The translations under genes and the position numbers were made by a program. The notes under the pieces were generated by a model. It did no database searches and was not told the origin of the DNA. It saw only the letters and a program-made list of their open reading frames with translations. Below are positions 1 to 9,119 of a DNA stretch of 64,000 nucleotides, in pieces. This stretch comes from Methylorubrum populi (GTDB lineage: Bacteria; Pseudomonadota; Alphaproteobacteria; Rhizobiales; Beijerinckiaceae), in assembly GCF_002355515.1 (NCBI RefSeq), contig NZ_AP014809.1, positions 3,310,501-3,374,500 of the forward strand. The letters run 5' to 3'. Numbering within the stretch: position 1 is the stretch's first letter; each line of letters opens with the position of its first letter.

Positions 1-1391
1 TTCCACTGCCGCTGGCGCTTCCGCTGACGGGTGCTGGCGGCGACCCGCAGACGGCGATCGCGCAATCCCGGACGTCGGACCAGGTTTCGGTGACGAACCA
101 GGGCTCGATCCAGGAGGCGCTCGGACCCTACGGCGATCCGTTCGGCCTGCGCGCCTTCCTCGCGGAGCGGGGCATTACCTATGTCCTCACCTATATCGGC
201 GAGGGATTTTCGAACGCCTCCGGCGGGCTGCGGCGCGGGACGACGTTCGGAGGCCGCCTCGACACCTCGCTCGATATCGACCTCGACCGGCTCGCCGGGT
301 GGAGCGGTGCACGTTTCCACACCGACTTCTTCCAGATCCACGGTCACGGCATGTCGCGGCGCTATGCCGACAATCTCACGACGATCAGCGGCATCGAGGC
401 ACTGCCAGCGACCCGTCTGTTCGAACTATGGATCGAGCAGCGCTTCCTTGGTGATCGGTTCTCCGTGAAGCTCGGGCAGATCTCGGCGGACACCGAATTC
501 GCCATTGCGCAGTCGGCGGTGGTGTTCGTCAATGCCGGCTTCGGCTGGCCGAACATCGGTGCGGTGGTGATGCCGAGCGGCGGACCGATCTACCCGCTCG
601 CCACCCCGGCCATCCGTCTGAAGTACGAGCCGACGCACGAGCTCTCGTTTCAGGGCGGCCTGTTCAACGGCGATCCGGCCGGGACGCCGATCCGTGGCGA
701 CGACACCGATCCGGAGCGGCGCAACCGCACCGGCACCAATTTCCGCGTCAACGATCCGGCGCTGCTACTCGGCGAAGTCGCTTATGCCTATCACAGCCTG
801 CCCGGCACCGAGCGTCTGCCCGGCACGGCGACCCTGGGCGGCTGGTACCATTTCGGCCGGTTCGACAGCCCGCGCCTGGACGAGGTGAGAGGACGGCGAT
901 TGGCCGATCCGGAGGCCAGCGGCATCGCCAGGCGCTTCCGCGGCGATGCGGGCCTCTACGCCATGCTCGATCAGACGATCTATCGCGAGCCGGGACGGGA
1001 GAATGCCGGCGCTTCGGCCTTCCTGCGCGTCTCGATGGTGCCGAGCGACCGCAATCTGATCGACCTCTACGTCGATGCCGGCGTGGCCTACAGGGGGCTC
1101 CTCGCGGGCCGGCCCAACGATACGCTCGGGTTCGGCATCATCCACTCGCGCATCAGCCCGGCCGCGCGCGCCTTCGATCGTGACGCGCGCCTCTTCGGCG
1201 TCGGATCGGGTCCCCTGCGCAGCAGTGAGACCGTGATCGAAGCGACCTATCAGGCGGAGGTCGTACCCGGCTTCACCCTTCAGCCGGACCTGCAATACGT
1301 CATGCGGCCCGGCGGCGGACTCGCCGACGATCGCGGCCGACGGCTGCGCAACGCCACGGTCGTGGGCCTGCGCGCGACCATCAACTACTGA
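1..1391 (+). CDS. OprB-family carbohydrate-selective porin (5' end outside window)
   Basis: Outer-membrane beta-barrel of the OprB/carbohydrate porin type, expected to let small sugars or other solutes cross the outer membrane. The reading frame is open from base 3, before the first usable start (GTG at 90). The residues encoded upstream (PLPLALPLTGAGG) look like the end of a signal peptide, so the true start lies left of the window. The body shows alternating barrel strands, the segment YGDPFGLRAFLAERGI typical of the mature N-terminus of this family, and a C-terminal tyrosine (ATINY) as outer-membrane proteins need for assembly. It converges on the peroxidase gene on the other strand with only about 30 bases between. 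The substrate cannot be told from sequence. Confidence 0.85.
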   Translation, partial: PLPLALPLTGAGGDPQTAIAQSRTSDQVSVTNQGSIQEALGPYGDPFGLRAFLAERGITYVLTYIGEGFSNASGGLRRGTTFGGRLDTSLDIDLDRLAGWSGARFHTDFFQIHGHGMSRRYADNLTTISGIEALPATRLFELWIEQRFLGDRFSVKLGQISADTEFAIAQSAVVFVNAGFGWPNIGAVVMPSGGPIYPLATPAIRLKYEPTHELSFQGGLFNGDPAGTPIRGDDTDPERRNRTGTNFRVNDPALLLGEVAYAYHSLPGTERLPGTATLGGWYHFGRFDSPRLDEVRGRRLADPEASGIARRFRGDAGLYAMLDQTIYREPGRENAGASAFLRVSMVPSDRNLIDLYVDAGVAYRGLLAGRPNDTLGFGIIHSRISPAARAFDRDARLFGVGSGPLRSSETVIEATYQAEVVPGFTLQPDLQYVMRPGGGLADDRGRRLRNATVVGLRATINY

Positions 1392-1422
1392 CGGACACGG
1401 GAGGAACCGCTCTCGGCCTCAC

Positions 1423-2481
1423 CTACGGCCGCGGCGCTTCGGGCCCGATCGGCTGGTATGCGGGCCCGTCGGCACCGTTGTCGTTGAGGGATTCCATGAA
1501 GGCGATGAGGTCGGCCTTCTCCCGCGCCGAGAGGCGAAGCGGGCGGATGTCGCGGGAGCGGCTCGGCCTCTCAATGCCGCCGCGATCGTAGAGATCGATC
1601 ACGTCGGACAGCGTCGTCAGAGACCCGTCATGCATGTAGGGGGGACGGCGCGCGACATTGCGCAAGGTCGGCGTCTTGAAGGCGTGGCGCAGACTCGTCG
1701 AGTTGGGGAAGAAGCGCCCTCGTCCGATCGCCCCGTCCTTGGCGACGCCGACATCGTGGAACGAGCCGTCGGTGAAGTTCCACCCGGAATGGCACGCCGC
1801 GCAATGGGCTTTGCCGTTGAACAGGTCGAACCCCCGCTTGGCCGCTGCGCCGACCGCGTGCGCGTCGCCCTCGACCCAGCGATCGAACGGTGCCGGACCG
1901 GCAACGATCAGGCGCTGAAACGTGGCGAGCGCCCGTTCGATCCGCTCCTGCGTGACCGGTCCATCATCCGGCGCAGGTTCGGGGAAGGCTTTCGCGAAGG
2001 CCGCCACGTAGGTCGGATCGGCCGAAAGGCGTCGGACCATCTCCTCAGGCGGCATGTTCATGTTGCCGGCAGCGGTCAACGGCGTACGGGCGACAGTCTC
2101 AAGACCGAGGAACTTGCCGTCCCAACCGTAGATCGTATCGATCCAGGCAACGTTGAGCAGCGTCGGCGTACGAAAATCCATGAATCCGCCGTCGCTGCGC
2201 GGCGCGCGGGGGCTGGAATCGGTCCAATCCTTCCCCGGGATGTGGCAGGTCGCACAGGTCCGGTCGCCGTCGCGGGAAAGTGCCGGCTCGAAGAACAGGG
2301 CGCGACCGAGTTCCGCCTTGGCGGCTTGGAACGGATTGTCATCCGGAAACGGGATAGCCAGAGGTCGCCTGTAATCGGCGAGCGCGGCCGATCGGTCGGA
2401 TGCGCCGTCCGTCGCGACCGCCAAGCCCCCCAACAGGATCGATAGGAGGGCTGCCGCACCCCCCAAAAATTTCCAAGCCAT
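1423..2481 (-). CDS. Di-haem cytochrome c peroxidase (CcpA/MauG family)
   Basis: Periplasmic di-haem enzyme of 352 residues. A hydrophobic N-terminal leader (about residues 4-24) is followed by two c-type haem sites, CATCH at 76-80 and CAACH at 227-231, and by the family segment TPTLRNVARRPPYMHDGSL near the C-terminus. CcpA members reduce hydrogen peroxide with electrons from small cytochromes or cupredoxins. MauG members use the same fold to oxidise a protein substrate. The start is supported by GAGG about six bases upstream. The cupredoxin gene lies upstream on the same strand, 169 bases away, and could be its electron partner (inference). No mau structural genes are in the window, so I do not call it mauG. 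Confidence 0.88.
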   Translation of the reverse strand: MAWKFLGGAAALLSILLGGLAVATDGASDRSAALADYRRPLAIPFPDDNPFQAAKAELGRALFFEPALSRDGDRTCATCHIPGKDWTDSSPRAPRSDGGFMDFRTPTLLNVAWIDTIYGWDGKFLGLETVARTPLTAAGNMNMPPEEMVRRLSADPTYVAAFAKAFPEPAPDDGPVTQERIERALATFQRLIVAGPAPFDRWVEGDAHAVGAAAKRGFDLFNGKAHCAACHSGWNFTDGSFHDVGVAKDGAIGRGRFFPNSTSLRHAFKTPTLRNVARRPPYMHDGSLTTLSDVIDLYDRGGIERPSRSRDIRPLRLSAREKADLIAFMESLNDNGADGPAYQPIGPEAPRP

Positions 2482-2650
2482 TCCAACCTCGGTGGGAACG
2501 AGCTTCAGGGCTTGGGCTTAAAGCTTTCTTAATGCGAGCCGTAATGTCACCGCGAACGGTAGGCGGCCAGCCAAATTCAATGCTGATGCTCGATCGATAT
2601 TCTCGATATATGTCTTCGTTTCATTACAAGAAAGGGATTTTTTGTAGGAT

Positions 2651-3034
2651 CTACTTCACAGATACTGCGAGTTTCATCTTCGGATGAATCCCACACAAGA
2701 TTGTGAATTGGCCCGCACTCGGGAAGCGGACCACGGTCTTGCTGCCCGGCAGCTGCTCACCGGTGTCGAAGCTGAAGCTCGGACTTTCGAGATAGGCGTG
2801 GTGGACCAGTTCACCGTCGTCGTTGACGATCGCGATCGCTTCGCCGGCTTGCAGCGAAATCGCACCCGGTGCGAAGGCGCGGCCCTTCTGGGTCACCTTC
2901 AAGGACACCGTGTCGCCCGCCAGAGCCAGTGCCGCTCCAGACGCGGTGAGGGATGTCAGGAGCAGGACCGAGACCGCGCGCCGTCGGTTGACCGCACCCC
3001 TGTGCCGGCACGCGTCACTCATGCCCACCCCCAT
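2651..3034 (-). CDS. Cupredoxin, plastocyanin/amicyanin-like
   Basis: Small secreted blue-copper protein of about 127 residues, expected to carry electrons in the periplasm. A twin-arginine-like stretch (NRRRAVSVLLLTSL, 16-29) starts the export signal. Type-1 copper ligands are visible: a His at 78 or 79, then CGIHPKM at 114-120, giving the Cys-x2-His-x2-Met spacing. The domain resembles proteins annotated as methylamine-utilisation-like cupredoxins. An alternative start four codons in (3022) follows a G-rich stretch and is possible. It is divergent from the GGDEF-EAL gene and upstream of the di-haem peroxidase on the same strand. Confidence 0.82.
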   Translation of the reverse strand: MGVGMSDACRHRGAVNRRRAVSVLLLTSLTASGAALALAGDTVSLKVTQKGRAFAPGAISLQAGEAIAIVNDDGELVHHAYLESPSFSFDTGEQLPGSKTVVRFPSAGQFTILCGIHPKMKLAVSVK

Positions 3035-3206
3035 TTTATTGAGATCGCGTCCGCAATCTCGGCTTCAGCGAGTAAGCATTCGTGAGGTTGCAGTCACATT
3101 AACGCAACCGCCGAATTCCAGGGCAACCCCCGTGGGATAAAGCGCTCTGTAGATTACCTTAACGATTGTCGGACATGCTCGCTGCGAGAAGCGAGCGTAT
3201 GTTCCG

Positions 3207-6059
3207 ATGACCCTTTCACGCCGACCTACAGGCTCTCCGCGGTGGCGTGTGACCCTTGATGCGGCGCTGCGCGGCGTCCGCACCATTCGTGGCCGAATCT
3301 TTCTCGCTTTTCTGATGCTGAGCGCGATCACGGCGATGCTGGGCGGCTATGCCGCCCAGGGCATCATGACGACGGGCGCGCTGGTCGACAAAACCTACGA
3401 CCAGTCGCTGATGTCGATCAATTACGCCCGAGCCGCCGCGACCGACCTCGCAGCCCTGCAGGCCACAGTCTCCCGTGCCCGTCTCGCGAGCGACGCCGAG
3501 GAGCGGCACAAACTGGAGGCTCGGATCGAGACGCTGACGCAGTCGTTCGAGGAGGATATCGAGATTGCGGCGGACCGCGCCCAGTCCGAGCGTGCAACGC
3601 GGGAAGCGGCCGCCGCGAAGGATGCCGTCACGCACTGGCTCGCCGCCCGGCGGGAGTTCGGCCCGGATCAGCAGACGGCCGATGTCTGGCAGGCGCTCGA
3701 TGCCCATGCGGCGGTGGCCGAGCAGCATATCGATCTCTTGATCAACTTCACCGCGGGCGACGGTTTTTCCTACCGTCAGACCGCGCGGGCGATCGTCGAT
3801 CGCGACGTGAGACTGAGCGTCTTCGTGACGTCTTTCGCCATCGTCCTCGCCGGCATCGTCGCCCTGCTCCTGCTACGGCAGATCGTCGGGCCGGTCGCAG
3901 ACGCCTCGACGGTTGCCAGCCGGATCGCGGCGGGCGAGTTGACCGTGAAGGTGCCCGAAGGCGGAGCCGACGAGTTCGGCACGCTTCTGCGCGCCATGGC
4001 GGTGATGCGCGACAACATCGCGGCGATGATGCAGGAGGAGGTGGCGCAGCGGCGCTCCGCCCAGAGCCTGCTGGCCGACGCGGTGCAAGGGTCGATCGAG
4101 GGAATCGTCGTCGTCGATGCCGCCGGCCGCATCGTCCTCGCCAACGATCGGGCGGCCGCCCTGCTCGGACTCGATCCGGCCGAGACAGAGCACCGCTTCC
4201 TGGCCGACGCCCGCGGCTCGGCGGTCGCGGATACGCTTCTCGCGATGCCCGGAGCCGGCAGTCTCACGGCCGAGACCCGCAGCGCCGACGGGCGCTGGCT
4301 GCGGATCAGCCGCAGCCCCACGCAAGGGGGCGGCTTCGTCGCCGTCTGCAGCGACATGTCTCTGCTCAAGGAGCAGGAGGAGCAGCTCAAGCGCAGCAAT
4401 TCGCAGCTCGACGCGGCCCTCAGCAACATGCTCCAGGGGCTCTGCCTCTACGACAGCGAGGGCGGCCTGCTGGTCTACAACCGCCGCTTCTGCGACATGC
4501 TCGGCATCGACACCGCCTCCCTGCATCCGGGCATGAGCATCCGAGAGATCGCCCGCCTGGTCGAAGCCGCGTCCGAAGACGATCGAGCCGCCGATCTTCT
4601 GATACAGCAGGAAGCCTTGCTCCAGCGCGGGGTCAGTGGGTCGCTGTGCTGCCCGATCCGAAAAAATTGCATCGTCTCTCTCAGGCAGCAGCCGACCGCC
4701 GAAGGCGGCTGGATCGCCACCTATGAGGACGTGACCCAGCGCTACGAGGCGGAAGAGCGGATCATCACCATGGCGCGCCGGGACGCCCTGACCGGGCTCG
4801 CCAACCGCATGGTGTTCGGCGAGCGCCTGGAGGAGGCCGCCGCGCGTCTGGCCGAGGGGTCCGGTCCGGGCTTCGCAACCTTGTGCCTGGACCTCGACCG
4901 CTTCAAGGAGGTCAACGACACGCTCGGTCATCCGATCGGCGACGGCCTGCTGCGCAGCGTCGCGGAGCGGCTGCAGAGCTGCTTGCGCGAAACCGATCTC
5001 GTCGCGCGTCTGGGCGGCGACGAGTTCGCAATCGTCCAGGCGGTCACGCATGTGCGGAGCGACGCCAGCACGCTGGCCAAGCGCCTCATCGCCGCATTCC
5101 AGCAGCCGTTCCTGCTCGATGGCCATACGGTGATGGTCGGGGTCAGCATCGGTATCTCGCTCGCGCCGGAGCACGGGACGAGTCCGGAGAAGCTCCTCAA
5201 GAGTGCCGATCTCGCTCTCTACCGCGCGAAGGCCAGCGGCCGCGGCTGCTGGTCGTTCTTCGAAGAGGAGATGGATCTCGAACTGCGCAAGCGTCGCGCC
5301 CTGGAGAACGACCTGCGCAGCGCCGTCGATAACGGCGAATTCGAGCTCGTGTTTCAGCCCATCGTCAAGCTTGACCGGCAGCGGATTTCGAGCTGCGAAG
5401 CGCTGCTGCGCTGGCGCCATCGCGAGCGCGGATACGTCTCTCCCGCCGACTTCATTCCGCTAGCGGAGGAGACCGGGGCCATCACTCAGATCGGCGAGTG
5501 GGTCCTGCGCAAGGCTTGCAGCGAGGCGGCCGTCTGGCCCAGTGGCATCAGCGTTGCCGTCAACGTCTCCGCCGTGCAGTTCAAGAACGCCGCGGTAGTC
5601 AGGGCGGTGATGGAGGCGCTCTCCGCCAGCGGCCTGCCGGCGCACCGATTGGAGCTGGAGATCACGGAATCGGTCCTGCTGAACGACAGTGTGACAACCC
5701 TGGCGACGCTTCACACGCTCAAGCGGCTCGGCGTTCGCGTCGCGATGGACGATTTCGGCACCGGCTACTCGTCCCTGAGCTACCTGCAGAGCTTCCCGTT
5801 CGACAAGATCAAGATCGATCAGTCCTTCGTGCGCAATCTCGACGCGACCGGCAACGCGCGGCTGATCGTGCGGTCGGTGATCGGCCTCGGCCGCAGTCTC
5901 GGCATCACGACCACGGCCGAGGGCATCGAGACCGAAGCGCAGCTCGACCAGCTTCGTCTCGAAGGATGCGAGGAAGGCCAGGGCTATCTGTTCAGCCGCC
6001 CGGTCCCCTCGGCCGTTATCCGCGAGCTCGTGGGGAATCTCGGCCGGACCGCGGCCTGA
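3207..6059 (+). CDS. Membrane sensor diguanylate cyclase/phosphodiesterase (HAMP-PAS-GGDEF-EAL)
   Basis: Cyclic-di-GMP signalling protein of 950 residues. Transmembrane segments at about 31-50 and 203-223 enclose a periplasmic helical sensor. A HAMP linker follows (about 225-280), then two PAS-like segments (about 295-390 and 398-510), a GGDEF domain and a C-terminal EAL domain. GGDEF is intact at 603-607, preceded five residues earlier by RETD, which fits the RxxD inhibitory site. EAL is intact at 731-733 (CEALLRWRH), and the DDFGTGYSSLSYL loop is present. Both activities are therefore possible in principle. Which dominates, and the input signal, cannot be read. It stands alone in its transcription unit. 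Confidence 0.93.
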   Translation: MTLSRRPTGSPRWRVTLDAALRGVRTIRGRIFLAFLMLSAITAMLGGYAAQGIMTTGALVDKTYDQSLMSINYARAAATDLAALQATVSRARLASDAEERHKLEARIETLTQSFEEDIEIAADRAQSERATREAAAAKDAVTHWLAARREFGPDQQTADVWQALDAHAAVAEQHIDLLINFTAGDGFSYRQTARAIVDRDVRLSVFVTSFAIVLAGIVALLLLRQIVGPVADASTVASRIAAGELTVKVPEGGADEFGTLLRAMAVMRDNIAAMMQEEVAQRRSAQSLLADAVQGSIEGIVVVDAAGRIVLANDRAAALLGLDPAETEHRFLADARGSAVADTLLAMPGAGSLTAETRSADGRWLRISRSPTQGGGFVAVCSDMSLLKEQEEQLKRSNSQLDAALSNMLQGLCLYDSEGGLLVYNRRFCDMLGIDTASLHPGMSIREIARLVEAASEDDRAADLLIQQEALLQRGVSGSLCCPIRKNCIVSLRQQPTAEGGWIATYEDVTQRYEAEERIITMARRDALTGLANRMVFGERLEEAAARLAEGSGPGFATLCLDLDRFKEVNDTLGHPIGDGLLRSVAERLQSCLRETDLVARLGGDEFAIVQAVTHVRSDASTLAKRLIAAFQQPFLLDGHTVMVGVSIGISLAPEHGTSPEKLLKSADLALYRAKASGRGCWSFFEEEMDLELRKRRALENDLRSAVDNGEFELVFQPIVKLDRQRISSCEALLRWRHRERGYVSPADFIPLAEETGAITQIGEWVLRKACSEAAVWPSGISVAVNVSAVQFKNAAVVRAVMEALSASGLPAHRLELEITESVLLNDSVTTLATLHTLKRLGVRVAMDDFGTGYSSLSYLQSFPFDKIKIDQSFVRNLDATGNARLIVRSVIGLGRSLGITTTAEGIETEAQLDQLRLEGCEEGQGYLFSRPVPSAVIRELVGNLGRTAA

Positions 6060-6104
6060 GGCTGAAGGTCGGCCGGCAAGGAGAGCCGGCCGCTCAACAT
6101 GCTC

Positions 6105-6180
6105 AAGGCTATATAATCATACATATGAGTTTATGCACTTTGCTATAACAGCATAACATATGATTGCATCATGATTATGC
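6105..6180. promoter_or_regulatory. A+T-rich spacer with dyads upstream of Mn catalase
   Basis: About 75 bases of strongly A+T-rich DNA in an otherwise GC-rich region, between the GGDEF-EAL gene and the catalase gene. It holds repeated CATATGA/TATGATT words and an inverted repeat GCATAA (6151-6156) with TTATGC (6175-6180). It could be the promoter or a regulator site for the catalase operon. No known operator is recognised. Confidence 0.35.
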
Positions 6181-6316
6181 TCAGTTTCCGCTGAACAAAG
6201 CGCGGATCAGGCGATTTCCCGAACACGAAAGCCGATGCGAAGCCGGGTCGAACGACTTGGCCGTGCCCTGCCATGCGGGCTGCGCGCATCCTTCGAGAAT
6301 CCGAGGAATTCTGCCG

Positions 6317-7174
6317 ATGTATTATTTTGACAAGCGACTGCAGTATCCCGTGCGGGTCGACAGCCCGGATCCGGTCTATGCTCGGATGTTGCAGCAGGCG
6401 ATCGGGGGCGTCGAGGGCGAGATCCGCGTCTGTATGCAGTACTTCTTCCAGGCCTGGGGCAATCGCGCGCCCAACACCAAGTATCGCGATATGCTGCTCC
6501 ATACGGCAACGGAGGAGATCGGCCATATCGAGATGCTCGCGACAGCCGTCGCGATGAACCTCGAGAATGCGCCGACCAAGGTCCAGGAAGCCGGCGCGGC
6601 CGATGCCATCGTCGGGGCGGTGATGGGCGGTGAGAACCCGCGCCACATCGCCGAGGGGATGCTGCACAAGCACCTGCTCTCCTCGGGAATGGCCGCCTTC
6701 CCCGGGAACTCGGACGGCGTGCCCTTCGACATGAACCACATCTACGCCAGCGGAAATCTTGCCGCCGACATGTATTGCAACGTCGCTGCGGAGGCGACGG
6801 GCCGGACGCTCGCGGTGCGACTGTCCAACGCCACCAACGATCCCGGCATGAAGGATATGTGGAGCTTCCTCATCGCCCGCGACACGATGCACCAGCAGCA
6901 ATGGCTCTCGGTGATCGAGGAGATCGGCGGCAACGAGGGCGCGCTCCCGATCCCGAACTCGTTCCCGCAATCGGAAGAGAACCAGAAGTACAACTACAGC
7001 TTCTTCGCGACCAACCGCGACGGCACGCCGCCGCCGGAAGGCCGCTGGACGAGCGGCCGCTCGCTCGACGGCAAGGGCGATTTCAGCGTGGTCCAGAACG
7101 CGCCCATGGGCCAGGAGCCGGTGCTCGGCCCGGCACGCCCCGACAGCGGTGCCCAGAGCGAGCAGATCGGCTGA
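6317..7174 (+). CDS. Manganese catalase family protein
   Basis: Di-manganese (non-haem) catalase, 285 residues, breaking down hydrogen peroxide in the cytoplasm. Candidate metal ligands of the four-helix ferritin-like core are present in order: E35 (GGVEGE), E66/E67 with H70 (TATEEIGHIE), E159 (VAAEATGR) and H192 (RDTMHQQQW). The start MYYFDKRLQ is the usual N-terminus of the family and has GAGGA upstream; longer in-frame extensions look non-coding. It is followed by a hairpin and then the DUF892 gene, probably one stress operon. The C-terminal 50 residues are polar and probably disordered. Confidence 0.92.
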   Translation: MYYFDKRLQYPVRVDSPDPVYARMLQQAIGGVEGEIRVCMQYFFQAWGNRAPNTKYRDMLLHTATEEIGHIEMLATAVAMNLENAPTKVQEAGAADAIVGAVMGGENPRHIAEGMLHKHLLSSGMAAFPGNSDGVPFDMNHIYASGNLAADMYCNVAAEATGRTLAVRLSNATNDPGMKDMWSFLIARDTMHQQQWLSVIEEIGGNEGALPIPNSFPQSEENQKYNYSFFATNRDGTPPPEGRWTSGRSLDGKGDFSVVQNAPMGQEPVLGPARPDSGAQSEQIG

Positions 7175-7183
7175 GCGATGACG

Positions 7184-7207
7184 GGCCCGGCCGACGACGG
7201 CCGGGCC
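7184..7207 (+). terminator. Hairpin between Mn catalase and DUF892 genes
   Basis: Perfect 9-base stem GGCCCGGCC/GGCCGGGCC with a six-base loop, immediately after the catalase stop and without a T-run. It may stabilise the catalase mRNA or partly stop transcription rather than end it fully. Confidence 0.45.
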
Positions 7208-7253
7208 GCCCCTTCCGGTTCAGTCATTCCCGTTCGAACAGGAGAAGCCGAGG

Positions 7254-7763
7254 ATGGCGCTCGACACGCGTGAAATCTACGTCACCGCTCTCAAGAATAC
7301 CCACGCCCTGGAAATGCAGGCCCTGCAGATCATGGAGCGTCAGGTGGAGCGGCTCGCCCGCTACCCCGAGATGGAGGAGGCTCTGCGCCGCCACATCGAG
7401 GAGACGCACGGCCAGCGAACCCGTCTGGAGGAGGCGCTTCAGGCGCTGGGCGACAGCCCCTCGACGATCAAGGAAGGCATTCTGGGTTTCGTCGGAAACA
7501 TGATGGCGCTGGGCCACACGCCGGCGCAGGATGAGATTCTGAAGAACACCTACGCCAACCATGCCTTCGAGAATTTCGAGATCGCCGCCTACGAATCCCT
7601 TCTCACCATCGGCGAGGCGGCGGGGCAGGGGGGAAGCCTGACGGGCTTCCGGCAATCGCTTCAGGAGGAGGAAGCGATGGCGCGGCGCGTGCGTGAGCTG
7701 ATCGGCCCGACGACGAAGCGCTACGTCGACCTGACGGTCGCGGGCGAGAAGGCCGATCGCTGA
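7254..7763 (+). CDS. DUF892 (YciE/YciF-like) ferritin-like protein
   Basis: Protein of 169 residues predicted to be all helical, of the YciE/YciF type (DUF892), a ferritin-like fold with two metal-binding helix pairs. Carboxylate/histidine pairs expected at a di-metal centre are seen at HALEMQALQIME, HIEETHGQRTRLE, HAFENFEIAAYE and LQEEEAMARRV. Family members are stress-induced and their reaction is unknown. It follows the Mn catalase at 79 bases on the same strand, so a shared role in oxidative or general stress is likely (inference). RBS AGGAGAAGCCGAGG lies directly upstream. Confidence 0.85.
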   Translation: MALDTREIYVTALKNTHALEMQALQIMERQVERLARYPEMEEALRRHIEETHGQRTRLEEALQALGDSPSTIKEGILGFVGNMMALGHTPAQDEILKNTYANHAFENFEIAAYESLLTIGEAAGQGGSLTGFRQSLQEEEAMARRVRELIGPTTKRYVDLTVAGEKADR

Positions 7764-7782
7764 ACGCCGATCGTTCAGGAAA

Positions 7783-7810
7783 CCCGGCGATGCTTGGACG
7801 CGTCGCCGGG
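7783..7810 (+). terminator. Hairpin after DUF892 gene
   Basis: Eight-base stem CCCGGCGA/TCGCCGGG with a 12-base loop, 20 bases after the DUF892 stop. It lacks a T-run, so it is a weak terminator candidate. Confidence 0.35.
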
Positions 7811-7889
7811 GGGTCGTGCGAGACGCGGACAATGCTCGGCGATCGGCTCCCAGCGGGACAATTCCCGATCGCATCCGCGGAGGAAAGTC

Positions 7890-8561
7890 TCAGGGCCGCG
7901 TCGCCAGCCAGATGACGTGGCGCGGGCCGCTCGAACCACTCGCCGGCAGGCGCACCTCCTCCACGGCGAAGCCGAGGCGCTGGAGCCGTGCCTTGAACTT
8001 CCGATCCGGCGTGCCGGACCACACGCCGAGCGTGCCGCCGGGCTTGAGCGCCCACTGCGCCCGCTTGAGCCCCCACTCGTCGTACAGGCGGTCGTTGGCG
8101 CGCCGCATCAGCCCCTCAGGGCCGTTATCCACATCCAAGAGCACGGCGTCCCAGCCGGCGGCTTCGGATTGGATCAGCCGGTTCACGTCGAGTTCGCGAA
8201 GCTCGACGCGCGGGTCGTCGAGGCAGTCGCCGAATACCGAAGCCAGCGGCCCCCGCGCCCAGGCGGCCACCGCGGGGACGAGCTCGGCGACGACGATGCG
8301 CGCATCCGGTCCGAGGCCTTGCAGCGCCGCCCGCAGCGTGAAGCCCATGCCGAGTCCGCCGATCAGCACGCGGGGCGCCTTGCGGCCCGCCAGCCGGGCA
8401 CATGTGAGCGAGGCGAGCGCCTCCTCCGAGTGCCCGCGCGTGCTGTTCATCAACTCGATGGTGCCGACGACGATCGAGAACTCGCTGCCTCGCTGCATCA
8501 GGGCGAGGCTCTTGCCGCCACCGGGCACGTCGCCGGTCTCGATGTGGACCCACTCGTTCAT
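7890..8561 (-). CDS. Spermidine synthase-like SAM-dependent methyltransferase-fold protein
   Basis: Protein of 223 residues with the Rossmann fold of spermidine synthases and class I methyltransferases. The nucleotide-binding glycine loop reads VLIGGLGMGFTLRAAL, an acidic residue follows at the end of strand 2 (VVAELVPAV), and DAVLLDVDNGPEGL fits the active-site strand. It is shorter than classical SpeE and lacks a clear N-terminal beta domain, so polyamine synthesis is not assured. MNEWVHIE is chosen as the start because AAGGG lies seven bases upstream; an in-frame ATG 20 codons earlier has no such site. It is divergent from the 83-aa gene. Confidence 0.72.
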   Translation of the reverse strand: MNEWVHIETGDVPGGGKSLALMQRGSEFSIVVGTIELMNSTRGHSEEALASLTCARLAGRKAPRVLIGGLGMGFTLRAALQGLGPDARIVVAELVPAVAAWARGPLASVFGDCLDDPRVELRELDVNRLIQSEAAGWDAVLLDVDNGPEGLMRRANDRLYDEWGLKRAQWALKPGGTLGVWSGTPDRKFKARLQRLGFAVEEVRLPASGSSGPRHVIWLATRP

Positions 8562-8648
8562 CGCAACCCTTCCCGGCCGAGCACGGGTATGACCCCACCT
8601 GCATCCGCCGCCATTGCTCAACTCACCGTAGGCCGCCTATCAGCGCGC

Positions 8649-8900
8649 ATGTCCAAGCGCACCAAATCTCTTCCGCAGCAGCGCGGCTTCGTGCTGTTCG
8701 ACGTCGTCTTCGCCGACGGCACACGGGCGTCGAACCGGCGCGTGCCGATGGAAATCCTCGGCGGGCTCGACGGCGACGAGCCGGCCCGCACGCTCATCGC
8801 CGAGCAGGAGGCGGACATCGCGCAGAAGGCCGGACGGGCGCCGCGCGAAATTCAGAGCCTCAACCGCTCGCCGATCCCGAAGCCGGTTCCGGCCGGCTGA
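8649..8900 (+). CDS. Conserved small protein, unknown function
   Basis: An 83-residue cytoplasmic protein, not recognised by function. The N-terminal half reads like a small beta structure (RGFVLFDVVFADGTRASNRRVP), and the rest is helical and polar with a proline-rich tail. It has no signal peptide or cysteines. It is divergent from the spermidine-synthase-like gene with an 87-base gap that would hold both promoters. Codon use fits the surrounding genes, which supports it as real. Confidence 0.6.
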   Translation: MSKRTKSLPQQRGFVLFDVVFADGTRASNRRVPMEILGGLDGDEPARTLIAEQEADIAQKAGRAPREIQSLNRSPIPKPVPAG

Positions 8901-9119
8901 CGCCCCGGAGCCGCACCCCTCCGCTCGGTCGAGCGAATGACGCGCGGAGGATGCGGCGTGACGGAACGAGCCTGGAGCGTGCGGGAGCGGGCGCGAAGGA
9001 TCGAGCCGGTCGGCGGTCACGGCACTCAGCGAGCGGCACCGGAAGACGATCTAAGCACGCTCAACAGCAAACCGGAGCCTGAGCGTCTGCCCAGACCCCG
9101 GCTATGATGCTGAAAAGAT

